Origin: Puffinus mauretanicus
Taxonomy: Eukaryota; Chordata; Aves; Procellariiformes; Procellariidae
Assembly (NCBI GenBank): GCA_023333565.1
Contig: JAJKFH010000948.1
Span: 2,988,001-3,052,000 of the forward strand
Reading direction: 5' to 3'
DNA length: 64,000 bases
Each line of letters opens with the position of its first letter. The first letter of the stretch is position 1. Positions 1 to 11,045 of the stretch are shown one piece after another. Position numbers and translations under genes: made by a program. The notes under the pieces are model-generated. The model was given only the letters and a program-made list of their open reading frames with translations. It did no database searches and was not told where the DNA came from.

Positions 1-3000
1 AATGATTTGGTTCAATTTGCATAAGCCCCTAAAAGCTTTTGGACACTTGTTCAAGTTTAAATTCTATCATTATGAAATGAGAGGCTCTAACAAGAAAAGA
101 TGTTGGCACATGCTTGAAGCTGTTTCTCTTTAAGCTAAACTGCTTCCTTCAAGAAGCAGTCTCTAATGGGTATTTCTGTTGCTGAAACAAGACCCTGTAA
201 CATTCTGGTTTTTCCTGAATGGCACAGGATTACCACTTTCATGGGAATCGGGGCCTAAATTCCCAGCACAAATTTGGAAAGACAGAATTGTGAAGGGACA
301 TAATCCTGAACAAATTTACCAAAATTTGCTAAATGTTTTCTCAAATGCCTGAAGCGATAGGTAGGAATTTCCTACTCTGATAGCTAAACTAGATAAAAGC
401 TATTAGCCTAGATCATGTTTCTTTAATCTTAGCTAAATTTGGGTTTGCTTATTATTTTCTAAATGTATATATAAAAAGTAAATGAATGGGGAAATTTGAG
501 GGCAAGTGTGTATTTTTTTAAGGTATGACAGCAATTAAAAACACTTATTTATGTTTTCAATTAATGAGGTTATAAGAGGTTTTCTGTGTATTCAAGTTCT
601 GTTCATTTGCCTTTGTCCTTCGCTATGTCTGAAGTTTCCTTGTGGGATGTAGGCATATATGTTTGAACAATTCTTGAATCTTCTTCCGAATTTCTCTGAT
701 CTTGCCTTTATATTGGTGATACATTATATCAATCCCTATGCCCATTTCTCAGCTTCAGATCTTTAAGCACTGAGTAAGGGTTATGCGGTTCTATTTTAAC
801 AGACATCCTCTAAAACTCCCCTTTCCACTAAAATAAAAATACGGAGTATATTGGGTGTGCTTGAAGGAAGGAACTAAAACCAAACAAACAAAGTGAACCA
901 TAGTGAAGGACTGGGAGTTTCTGCCAAACCAGAAACCATTCTTTGTTACTCTAACCCATACAGGAGGTCGCACCATCTCACAAGCCAAAGAAGTCAAGAC
1001 TTGCTTCAGCTGTTGCAGTCTATGTGCTGCATGGAGCCCCTGAAAGCCCAGCTTACCCAGTTACCCAGGAATTCCCTGCATGCAGGAGCAATCCCCGGGG
1101 CAACAGAAGCAACATACTGTTGCTGGCAAGACATTTATCTGCAGGATAAGAGTTACATTATCCTGCATGAGCTGCTTTACAATGGAGCCAAGGGATTTTT
1201 TTAAAGGTATGACATTTTCTGATAGAAAATAAACTGGAAAATTCCCATGAAACATTACTCAGGGTCAGGTTGTCTTTAGCAGAGAAATTTAGCAAGGGTC
1301 CTGAGAAAAAGCAGAGAGAGAGAGAAACTTAAGCAGGGAATGATGTCAACCATCCCTTCACATAAATGATAGGATTTATGTGGTCGCTTTTTGGCATATC
1401 ATTAGGACGGTAAAGCAGTTCCTTGATTGATAAATGATAATGTAATATAAAAGCTACAAATACCACATTAAAATATTATAATACATAAAGACATAGAACT
1501 CCCAAATCCCCCAAAACTAGAAGATTGGGCAGTTTTTCCTTACTATAAAGACTTCATCTACTCATGCAGTTTATTTAATGAACCTTCTGAGTTTGGGAAG
1601 TGAGATTCTCCTCACTTGTTCATTTGGAAGCGATTGTGTCCAGTTATTAAACGCAGTGAAAAATTCGTATGTTTGCTTAAATACCCTAAGTTTAAATAAT
1701 TCACATTATTTCCTCTTTGTTTTATTGAACTTCCTACTAGACTTGCTGCTTCTAGGAGTTTAGGTTTCAAAACGAGTTCAGATCAGGAACGGCTGTATTT
1801 AATTGATCTTTGATGGCCTTTGCTGTCCAGGTGTAGAAATAGGCAAATTAGAAGCGATGTTAGTGAGTGAGCCAGCACAGGGATGTGTGGTATGTATGTG
1901 TGTTGTTCATCATCTATCTACTGCAGAGTAGAGGTGACGTTTAGTAAACCACCAGACGTAATACAACAGTAATGGAAGGAAAACTCTGAGTTAATCCCAC
2001 CAACCTGCCTGGCTGGGCTGGATCAGATCCCAATGTGGATGCAAAATCAAACCAAACTACTGGTATTCCCTGTGAGCTAATTGCTGTCTCACTTTCCACC
2101 AGCAATAGAAGTTGTGAAGAGGATTATAGCCATTCTCAGGATCATTAGCTGTTGCACAGATTTTTATAATAATATACTGATGCAGTTTATTTGTATGTAA
2201 CATCCATGAGTGCTGAGAAGTGCACTGAAGTTAAAGGGCTACTCATACACTTGGCATGGCCTCCTGGACTGGGGTCCTTTCCTTTCTGACTTGCTACTCA
2301 TAACATCGTATTTAACTTCATTCAAAGTGTGCTGCTCTTGTCTGGCCTTTACATGCTCTCCAAGTTCTTTCCTTCAGTTTGGAAACAAAAGACGGATTAA
2401 AAGAACTCTGATAAAGTTTCCAACATCTAGACTTTAAGTCGCCTGTAATGACTTAACATGCTCTACCTCAGGGATGAGAGAAAAATAGATTTCAGTTCTA
2501 GGTCTTTAAAACACAAAAATAGAAAGTCTGTGCATTCACAAAGCCTTTAATATTAAGATGGGAGTGAAAGTGGTTTTTTGCAAGTCTAGCAATAGCCTGC
2601 ATCTTTTTAGCTCATCTAAGAGACTCTTAATGAATGGATTCATCAGGCACTACAAAGATATTTTCTGTTCACAGAAGTGCCCCACTGAAATTGTTTATAG
2701 TCCAATTCCTTTGCTTGTAAGGGGAATATTGGTCTCTACAGTATAGTTTAAAAGAATATTTTACATTAAAATATCAGCCTTGCAAGTCTGTCTTTTTTTT
2801 TTTTTTTTCTTTTTGTGGCTGGAGGACCCAGAGCAACATTTGCTTTAATAAATATATTTCAGTTAACATTTAACAGTTGGCTTGTGTGGGAACTTAATTT
2901 AAAAAAAAAAAAAAAGGAAAAAAAAAGGAAAGATATGCAAAGAACAAAACAAACCTTGTTATCACGCACCCTCTGTCCTTGACTGACTCTGCTGATTGGC

Positions 3001-3552
3001 TCTTTTGTTGACATGAGCCCTCTGTTCCTGATTGAGTCTGTTCTTGCAGTCCTTGCTCACACTGATATTGTCATTTGTTCATCTAAGGAACAGCAATGCA
3101 CTAAGGATTACTTGTGCATTTGCTATTGGGAGAAGCATCTCATCTAAGGAAGGACTGACTTTTCAATCCTTCACTCACTGAGAATTGAATTTTTCAAGTT
3201 TAATAATTTTGGTCGGATTAGCAGTTTAGGTGTTCAGATCAATGGTTTAAAAGAAGTCCATTTTTCAGAAAATGTTGAAAATGTGAACTCTGGGAATTGG
3301 GGATTTTTTTCAAGGGCATAATTAGGTTGCCAAAATTATGGCAAGTGGAATTGCTGCTTACTTGTTTGTTTGTTTTTTTTTTTTAAAAACCACAATTTTT
3401 GGCCAGCAGCCTCTGTCAGGTGTATAAGAGAACACAGGAGAAAGAAATGTCTAAGTGAGGGAGCTGTGCTTTTTCGTTTGTATGTGTTTATCTAACATAC
3501 TCCCCTCAAATTGCCACAGATTACAAACTAACGCTGCTAGAAGTGTGTTTAA
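1..3552. other. Gene-free AT-rich stretch
   Basis: I see no gene or recognisable transposon here. Open frames are short (at most about 100 codons), overlap on both strands and show no known domain. The stretch holds a 16-T run at 2793-2808, A-rich sequence around 2901-2930, and a perfect 9-bp inverted repeat (GCAGGATAA at 1141-1149 and its complement at 1158-1166). The segment at about 960-1200 is richer in G+C than its surroundings but I cannot assign it. Confidence 0.6.
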
Positions 3553-4144
3553 TTCTGTGTGCTGGTTTTGGCTGGGATAGAGTTAATTTTCTTCACAGTA
3601 GCTAGTGTGGGGCTATTGAAAACAGTCTTGATAACTGACTGGGATGTTTTAGTCACTGCTGAGCAGTGTTTACACACAGTCAAGGCCTTTTCTGCTTCTC
3701 ACACCACCCCACCAGCGAGGAGGCTGGGGGTGCACAAGAAGTTGGGAGGGGACACAGCTGGGACAGCTGACCCCAGCTGACCAAAGGGATATTCCATACC
3801 ATAGGATGTCATGCTCAGCATATAAAGCTGGGGGAAGAAGAACAAGTGGGACACATTTGGAGTGATGGCGTTTGTCTTCCCAAGTAACGGTTAGGCGTGA
3901 TGGAGCCCTGCTTTCCTGGAGATGGCTGAACACCTGCCTGCCAGCGGGAACCAGTGAAGGAATTCCTTGTTTTGCTTTGCTTGTGTGCGCAGCTTTTGCT
4001 TTTCCTATTAAATTGTCTTTATCTCAACCCACGAGCTTTCTCACTTTTACCCTTCTGATTCTCTCCCTCATCCCACCCTGGGGGGAGTGAGCGAGCGGCT
4101 GTGTGGGGCTTAGTTGTCGGTTGGGGTTAAACCATGAGATTCTG
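3553..4144 (+). mobile_element. Solo LTR, provirus-related ERV family, with TSD TTCTG
   Basis: The LTR body is 3558-4139 (582 bp). It begins TGTGCTGGTTTTGGCTGGGA and ends TTAAACCATGAGA, so the usual terminal TGACA has changed to TGAGA. A perfect 5-bp target-site duplication TTCTG flanks it at 3553-3557 and 4140-4144. A TATA box (TATAAA, 3821-3826) and an ATTAAA poly(A) signal (4007-4012) mark the promoter and the R region. Internal sequence is absent, so this is a solo LTR left by recombination between two LTRs. A short part of U3 after GTGGGGCTAT is missing compared with the copy at 21402. The family resembles the 5' LTR of the provirus at 8197 and is common in bird genomes; I place it near the ERVL-like group, by recall only. 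Confidence 0.93.
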
Positions 4145-7100
4145 TCATGGTTTTCCAACTCAATGGTGTGTGCAACAGCATTGGACTGTTAGGAAAGAGT
4201 CAAATCATCTGCAGAACTGTTAGTTTTATTTTGTTCTGAATAAGCTTCCTGAGTTTCCGATTCCTATTAGAAATGTTTACAAAAATCTTTCAAAGATAGT
4301 ATAGACCTGCAAATCTTGAAAGAGAAGGATTTTGGGGGGTTTAGATATGACAAAGTCTGAGTCCTTTTTCACCCTCCATTATATTAAAAAAACTGTGAAT
4401 TTTGCCAGCTCTTTTTAACCCTTCCCTGTCCCCAGTTTGAAAAACAGTTTCCACATTTTGAATAATTTCTCCCCTGATTAGTCATATATATTTTCAGCTC
4501 ATCCAAGTTGCTTTATGAGATTAATAAATGGATTGTTCATTTTATATTCTCTGCAAAAGGAACTAGCCATGTTGTCTGTAAGCTTGAATCCCTCAAAGGG
4601 AGCTTCTTTCATGTTCCCAGTTAATTAAGAGATCTAGTAGACTTGACAAGTTTCACTCATTTGGCTGAAGAAGCTTTTATTTTGCATTAATTTGAAGTTG
4701 TTTTTTAAACATCTTCTTACTTTTCTCTGAGATATCCCTGAGACATTTTTCCACACTCCTATTTCTTTGAAATCTTTCATTCAAACTGTCATTGCTTGAC
4801 AGTCCTGGATCCTTTACTATGTCTCATCCACAAGCACAAGTAACTGTGTCCCTGATGAGAAGGAATCCTATTTTTACTTGCATTACTTAAAAAAAAAAAC
4901 CCTAGACTGATCATCTGAAGTTAAGATACATTTCATTTGTGGAAGTTATCATATAATAATAAAGATGTTTAGCAGCAGAGACACTTAAATTTAGCTATCT
5001 TGGTATAAATGAGCAGTAATTTCATTGAAACTAGTGTTATTTCTGATTTAACCTTGATGGAGCTCTGATATAACTCTGCTGCAGCACTGCCTTTTTGTCT
5101 AAACGTACCACTAATAATGCACAATATAACAGTGTGTTCCTTTTAAAATACATTTGAATAATTTTTTTTTTGTGCCAAGGTACTCTCCCTGTTGTTCTCT
5201 AGCATGTCGTTTTGGGAGGAGAAATCCTGGTTCTGTATGAACCATGACAAAATTTGTATTGGTAAAGTATTTCTAGAACTGGACCAGAAACTGTTTACTT
5301 AGACTAGCTGTAATTATCTGTTTATTAAGCATACTGTGTCACCTATATGCTTCACCTTAGTCAAAGCTGCCCTTGTTTGGATTACTCACAAATCTTCCAA
5401 AAGGCTTTGGGAATAGCCATGAGCGAGTACTCACTAATACTCACGTCTCGTTGTTTCACTGTGGTGGATGTTCCTGTCATCACTGGAGTGATGGAAACAT
5501 CAAGTGTATTTACACGATACGCTTGCAGGACTGTCTACAAACTGGATATTATAAACAGCTTTGCTCACTGATCTCACAACACTGCAAAAGATGTAAAGCC
5601 CTCAAGCCTATGTCCTTCAAGAGAATCACTCTGAATGTAGGGCCAGTAAGAAAATAATGCTGATCCATCTCATTTGCCTAAAGGTTGCTATATTCAATAA
5701 TGCTGATCCATCTTGTTTGCTTAACGGTGGCTGTATTCTCAGTGAAAAATATCAAGTGGATAGTGTTGAACTTGGTTTAAATATATCTATCCTACCCTGC
5801 ATCTGTGTTCACTCTGGGTTGGTGCTGCAATGTCAGTCCTCATGTGGGGAGGCTGGAGCAAAAAGAATGTATGCACAAACATACATTCTGTTTCTTAAAA
5901 TTCAGGTATATTTAACACAATCAAGGCTCCACAATAAGCTTGAAGATACCTTTCTTCTTGATGGCTTAATTTAGATAAGATCGATCTTATGACCAGCACT
6001 TTGCTGGGGGACTATTTGATTTAATTAGTCTCTATAACAAAGCATTGGTTTTGCTTTGCACATTCCTGTGGTTCTGTGACATTCATTCCCCAAAAGTCCG
6101 CATTCTGGAAATTATTAGCATGCTAGGAACATGACAGATTTGTCACAGAAGGAGATTATTTCTTATGTCAATGTATTCTTAAAATTCTAGATTTTTTTCT
6201 TCTTTTTAAATTTTTATATCAACAGACAGGTAATACATTTCGGGGGGCTGTTTTGTAATCCTTTAATAACATTGTTCTGTTTTATTAACAATTTCTGAGG
6301 TATCTCTATAGTCAGGTTAGCATTATGAATTGTAGTATTGTTTCAGAAATGTTTTAATGTTTGTTGACATTTTTGGAGCAATTTCCATTGTAAAGGTAAG
6401 TTAATACAGTAATGGCTGAGTTTATTCTGAATTATTGAAAGAGATGCTCAGAACAATATTCACGTTAATTTCTCACGTTGTTACCTTCCCCAATGAGTTA
6501 ATAAGATCTAAATTTACATCATTAAATAGTTCTCCACACTCAATACATATATGCATACCATAGTACACAACTCTTGAATCCTCTTGCATTTGAGAAATAA
6601 TGTGTATTTATTAATGTAGCACTTCCACATTTGACTCCTTCATAAAGTACTTTGCTTCATAAAACACTAGTGATTTGCTTTATAAAGCATTTCTTCAGAG
6701 TCCATGTGAAAGCAGTCTAGTTTTGTCTACATTATGAGCTGAGGAAGACCAGTTTTATGATTTTTCAAGGCCCATCACATGTATACTTTCTGTACAGCTG
6801 TTCACCCACTTATCTACTCAAAAAAGAGTAATTTTTTTTGTTATTGAAAAATAAGGCCCAATTTGAAATAAGAAAATCAATATAGGCAAAACTAAAATCT
6901 TTTTTATTGAACTCTGTTTGAATTTTAAACTGTATTGAAATTTTAAAAAAATATTCTTGCAATGGTACTGTTACCAATTTCTAAAAGTATAGCTTCAATC
7001 AATTTTAAATTACCATGCTAAACTACTAGGATGCTTTAAATTACATGATCAGACTTAAAAAGTTAATTAAGGTTAAAACACCCTTATCTATCTCTGTATT

Positions 7101-8191
7101 TCCTTTTACGACTTATGTAAACCATATACCTTGTAATATCTCATATTCTCTTAAAAAATGTTTATCAAGTTTTGCTGCTGGATCTTCTTTACTAAGACAT
7201 CTGTAACAATAATACACCGGAGGGACACCAAGTCAGTTTTCATACAATCTCACATCAAAAATAGAAGAAAATTAAGAGCCTTCTAAATGGTATTTGGGGG
7301 AGTACTAAATGTAGATGGAAGTCATCACAGAGCACCCAAGTTACACATAAAGGTTACCGAAAGTAGATATGTAACTTGTCAGGTAATCTTTTAGTATTTA
7401 TGACCTAAGACAATCTTGAAGGGATGCAAAGGAGAGGTATCTTTTACATGTACAGTGTGGTGGGCAAGAGCAGAGAAAGGTCTGAATAGCCCTTAAGGTA
7501 TTGACAATAATAGTCAGTCAGTCTTGGGTATGGAAGTATCTTATCATGCACATCTCTTCAGGCATCCTATGCTTCAGGAAAGGTTATGCTTGTGCTCCAC
7601 TGAAAGGAGTATTATCAAAATATAGTGCATCCTTCCTCTGGAAATTTTTTAATAAAAAAGGCTTCTAGGTTTGGAATGGAAATGAAAGAAGGGAAGAAAG
7701 TAGATTTGAGCAAAATAGATGCATGCAAACTTCTTCCACACGTCCCAGAAGGAGCAGTATGACAACAGACAACTTGCTAGCTGTACAGCTTTTAAAGGAA
7801 AAGTTATTTAATGAGGCCAGGATTTGGTTTTATATTCTATCAGTGAGATTTTTCCCAGTACTTTGAATGTGAGCAGGATTTGAGTCATTTCCTTGCTAAA
7901 TGGCAATGATGAAAATTAAGTGAATAGGTCTCATAATCTCCTATTTGCGAGTATCTGAATACCTAATTGATTCAGATTCTGAATATGTAATTGCAAGCTT
8001 GTGGAATATAGTAGGGTGTATGAATCTGCTAGTCTTAAATGACTTAAAGTCAACGTGACCAGTCTTGTGAATCATTAAGGTCATATGTGCTTTATAGCTG
8101 TTATTTATCATGTTTCTCTGTTTGTAGTGCTGGATTAATTGTGTATCATATGTGAATTCAGATACAAGCAAATGTGGGAGAAGTGGAAAGG
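4145..8191. other. Gene-free AT-rich stretch
   Basis: No gene or recognised transposon. It contains a 43-bp direct tandem duplication (5653-5695 and 5696-5738, 37 of 43 positions equal) and a perfect 10-bp inverted repeat (AGAATGTATG at 5864-5873, CATACATTCT at 5880-5889). The overlapping open frames at 5347-5974 show no recognisable domain. Confidence 0.6.
5653..5738 (+). repeat. 43-bp tandem duplication
   Basis: Units 5653-5695 and 5696-5738 begin AATAATGCTGATCCATCT and agree at 37 of 43 positions, so the duplication is older than the one at 55813. Confidence 0.93.
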
Positions 8192-8196
8192 ACAAT

Positions 8197-8770
8197 TGTC
8201 CTGGTTTCGGCTGGGATGGAGTTGATTTTCTTCCTATTAACTGCTATAGTGCTGTGTTTTGGATGTAGTGTGAGAATAATGTTAATGACACACTGATGTT
8301 TTGGTTGTTGCTAGGTAATGTTTATGCTAGTCAAGGATTTTTCATCTTCCCATGCCCTGCCAGATGTGCAGGGGGCTGGGAGGGAGCATGGCCAGGACGG
8401 CTGGCCCAGCTGGTCCATGGACTATTCCATACCATATGACATCATGCTCAACATATAAGGCTGGGGGAAGAAGAAGGAGGGGGGGACGTTCGGCGTGATG
8501 GCGTTTGTCTTCCCAAGTAACCGTTACATGTAATGGAGCCCTGCTTTCCTGGAGATGGCTGAACACCTGCCTGCCGATGGGAAGTAGTAAATGAATTCTT
8601 TGTTTTGCTTTGCTTGCGTGCGCGGCTTTTGCTTTCCCTATTAAACTGTCTTTATGTCAACCCACGAGTTTTCTCACTTTTACTCTTCTGATTCTCTCCC
8701 CCATCCCACCAGGGGGAGTGAGCGAGCAGCTGTGTGGTGCTCAGTTGCCAGCTGGGGTTAAACCACAACA
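8197..8770 (+). mobile_element. 5' LTR of the provirus
   Basis: 574 bp, beginning TGTCCTGGTTTCGGCTGGGA and ending TTAAACCACAACA. A TATA box (TATAAG, 8454-8459) lies upstream of the transcribed region and an ATTAAA poly(A) signal lies at 8640-8645, about 186 bp downstream. The central part (GGGGGAAGAAGAAGG, then the segment through CTTGCGTGCGCGGC) is shared with the solo LTRs at 3558, 21402, 30094 and 45057, but not with the 3' LTR of this same element. Confidence 0.93.
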
Positions 8771-8796
8771 GTCCTTTTTGGTGCCCAACGTGGGGC
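8771..8796 (+). promoter_or_regulatory. Spacer and primer-binding site, tRNA-Lys(CUU) type
   Basis: The 18 bases TGGTGCCCAACGTGGGGC (8779-8796) match the complement of the 3' end of vertebrate tRNA-Lys(CUU), including its CCA, at 17 of 18 positions (C to T at base 4). The same primer is used by some mammalian betaretroviruses. An 8-nt spacer GTCCTTTT (8771-8778) separates it from the LTR end; the same spacer recurs at 30685-30692. Confidence 0.85.
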
Positions 8797-8871
8797 ACGA
8801 AGGGTTGAGATAACAATAGATCTGACCAAAGCATGTTAAGGCAAAATTGTTATAAGCATTCATTATATTGA

Positions 8872-9192
8872 TTGGTCACAATGTTGATTTATTGGCTTTC
8901 AAAGTTGTGGGGCTGGCTCTCAATGTTGCGATATGTAATACCTTGCTTGCAGTATATGTTCCCGGTTGTGCTGTTTATTGCTATTCAGAACTGGGCCAAG
9001 ATTATCATTTTGCTGCTGGTTTATTATGTGATAAAATCGTTGGTTGTAAGTCTAATCTGGTACCTGTACTCAGTACTGCCGTCACCTCTGTACCTCGGGA
9101 ACCACCTCTTAGTAACTATTAGTAATTACACTTTTTTCCCCTCGGAGAATGAATCTAAGGGGGAGACAGAATGGGACACTTTGTCCGACTAG
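8872..9192 (+). CDS. Leader ORF between primer-binding site and gag, membrane-like, function unknown
   Basis: An intact 106-codon frame lies in the leader of the provirus. It starts about 75 bases after the primer-binding site and ends about 112 bases before the gag frame. The first 75 residues or so are very hydrophobic, with stretches such as VVLFIAIQNWAKIIILLLVY and SLVVSLIWYLYSVL that would form two or three membrane segments. The last 30 residues are polar and acidic (SENESKGETEWD). I recognise no family. It could be an accessory protein of this ERV lineage, the degraded start of a longer gag, or chance in a T-rich leader. That it stays open while gag and pol have several breaks is suggestive but not proof. 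A second, shorter overlapping frame at 8868-9122 is probably its shadow. Confidence 0.35.
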   Translation: MVTMLIYWLSKLWGWLSMLRYVIPCLQYMFPVVLFIAIQNWAKIIILLLVYYVIKSLVVSLIWYLYSVLPSPLYLGNHLLVTISNYTFFPSENESKGETEWDTLSD

Positions 9193-9304
9193 TTCATCTT
9201 CCCTTCCATAACTTCAGAAAGTCCTTTTTTCTTCTATCCTCTTCATAAATACGTCCACAATATTCCCTGAGAATTTTGAATATCCTTGGGATATTCAAAC
9301 AAGC

Positions 9305-10705
9305 ATGATCATATTACTATGTCTCCTGAATGTGGTTGAGGTCTTGTTTAGGGTTAAACAACTATTTAGGAATATTGTCCAGAGATCAACCCCAGCAACA
9401 GACACAGTGGCTACTCAAACCACAACAGGCACTGCGGGTACTTCAACCCCCATGACAACCACTGTGGCTACTCAAACCCCAACAACAGACACTGCTGGTA
9501 CTCCAACCCCCGTCACAGGCACTGCAGCCACTCAAACCCCAGCAACAGGTACTACAGCTGAACCAGAAGACCAACACTTGCTGGTATCCATCGCCCCTGA
9601 ACAGAAGAAGAAATCTTTGAAGCGGAAGTCAGGTCGTTTAGAAAAGGAGGATGGAAAAGCAGGGCCATCACGAGGAGGGGAGGAGGAAGAGGAAGAACTC
9701 ATAAATGAGATGGAAACCACCCGATCCCTATCCCTGAATGAGTTGCGAGATATGCGGAAAGATTTCAGCTGTCATCCAGGCGAGCATATTGTTGCCTGGC
9801 TGCTCCGATGCTGGGATAATGGGGCCAGTAGCCTGGAATTAGAGGGGAAAGAAGCCAAACAGCTGGGATCCCTTGCTAGGGAAGGGGGCATTGACAAAGC
9901 AATGGGAAAAGGGACACAGGTCCTCAGCCTCTGGAGGCGACTGATGTCAGGCATGAAGGAAAGGTATCCCTTCAAGGAAGATGTTATATATCGCCCAGGC
10001 AAATGGACCACTATGGAGAGAGGTATCCAGTACCTGAGAGAATTAGGTGTGCTAGAGGTGGTTTATAGTGACCTGGACAACAACCAAACACCCAAAGGTC
10101 CAGATGAAGTCCAGTGCACGTGATCCATGTGGCGGAAGTTGGTACGGAGTGCACCAGCGTCGTGTGCCAGTTCGTTGGCAACATTGTCCTGGAAAGACGA
10201 AGAAGTACCAACGGTGGATGACGTGGTTAGTAGACTCCGGGAATACGAAGAAATTGTCTCCTCCTCCCTTTTCTCAGCTGTGGAGAAACTGTCCCGGAAG
10301 GTCCAGTAACTCGAAGAGGATATGTCCTATTCTCCACCTGTACGGACCAGTATCTCAGCCATTAAGAGTCAGCGTCCTACTGCTCAAGAGGGAGGATATA
10401 GAAGGTACACACCACGGGGCACCCTGTGGTTTTACCTGCGTGACCACGGAGAGGACATGAGGCAGTGGGATGGAAAACCTACCTTGACCCTAGAGGCATG
10501 GGTACGTGAGTTGCAAGGAAAAACAATCACACAAGGGTGTTCTCCCAGGAAAAATGCTGCCCCAGTTTTCAGGAAAAATCTGTCTCATGACGGTCCAGTT
10601 TCCAGTGAACAGAATAGAAGGGCTGATCTTACTTTGGATTGTAATGAAGAAATTCTTGACTCACGTTTGCAAGAAGTGAGAAACAGATACTATGACCAGC
10701 ACTAG
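9305..10705 (+). pseudogene. gag: ERV gag, interrupted by two in-frame stops
   Basis: One frame runs about 466 codons and is broken by TGA at 10121-10123 and TAA at 10307-10309; the final TAG is at 10703-10705. The TGA is consistent with decay of a CGA codon and the TAA with decay of CAA. Visible order: a short hydrophobic start; a Thr/Pro/Ala-rich tandem-repeat region (about residues 30-85); a basic patch (EQKKKSLKRKSGR); an acidic run (EEEEEE); then a globular part with SLNELRDMRKDF and PGEHIVAWLLRCWDNGA, which I take as the capsid-like core of avian ERV Gag. Downstream of the first stop the frame continues with a heptad-like region and a segment beginning GTLWFYLRDHGEDM. I see no CCHC zinc knuckle. 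Gag normally assembles the particle and packages RNA; this copy is not functional at full length. Confidence 0.8.
9391..9555 (+). repeat. Thr/Pro-rich tandem repeat inside gag
   Basis: Degenerate repeats of units built on ACTCAAACCCC, CAACAG and GGCACTGC encode a low-complexity stretch of TQTP, TDTAGTPTP and TGTAATQTP type. The repeat number probably varies between copies of the family. It looks like a mucin-like or linker segment. Confidence 0.7.
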
Positions 10706-10759
10706 AGGGGCCCTAACTCTGGCCAGGTGGAGGAAAGGGACAACTGGGTTTACTAGACT

Positions 10760-11045
10760 GTGTGGATTCAATGGCCTGGCACATCAGACCCACAGGAGTA
10801 TAAGGCTCTAGTAGACACTGGTGCACAGTGTACCCTGATGCCATCAAGCTACAAAAGGGCAGAACCCATTTGTATTTCTGGAGTGACAGGGGGATCCCAA
10901 GAGTTAACTGTACTGGAGGCCGAAGTGAGCCTAACCGGGCATGAGTGGCAGAAGCACCCCATTGTGACTGGCCCAGAGGCTCCATGCACCCTTGGCATAG
11001 ATTACCTCAGGAGAGGGTATTTCAAGGACCAAAAGGGTACCGGTG
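10760..11045 (+). pseudogene. pro: ERV aspartic protease, frameshifted
   Basis: The frame is the same as gag and is separated from it by a TAG at 10703-10705 and another near 10754. The catalytic motif of retroviral aspartic proteases is visible as LVDTGAQCTLMPS, with DTG at 10814-10822. A C-terminal CTLGIDYLRRG fits the second conserved region of the fold (LGxDxL type). The enzyme normally cleaves Gag and Gag-Pol polyproteins and works as a dimer. At about 11035 the homology moves to another frame, so the end of protease and the start of pol are separated by a frameshift. The frame ends at 11059 in unrelated residues. Confidence 0.82.

Noticed and set aside
3670..3933. Antisense open frame starting MFSHLQESRAP, recurring at 8342-8566 and 30218-30493
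   Set aside because: It is the same antisense stretch of a repeated LTR. Similarity reflects LTR homology, frame ends differ between copies, and no domain is visible.
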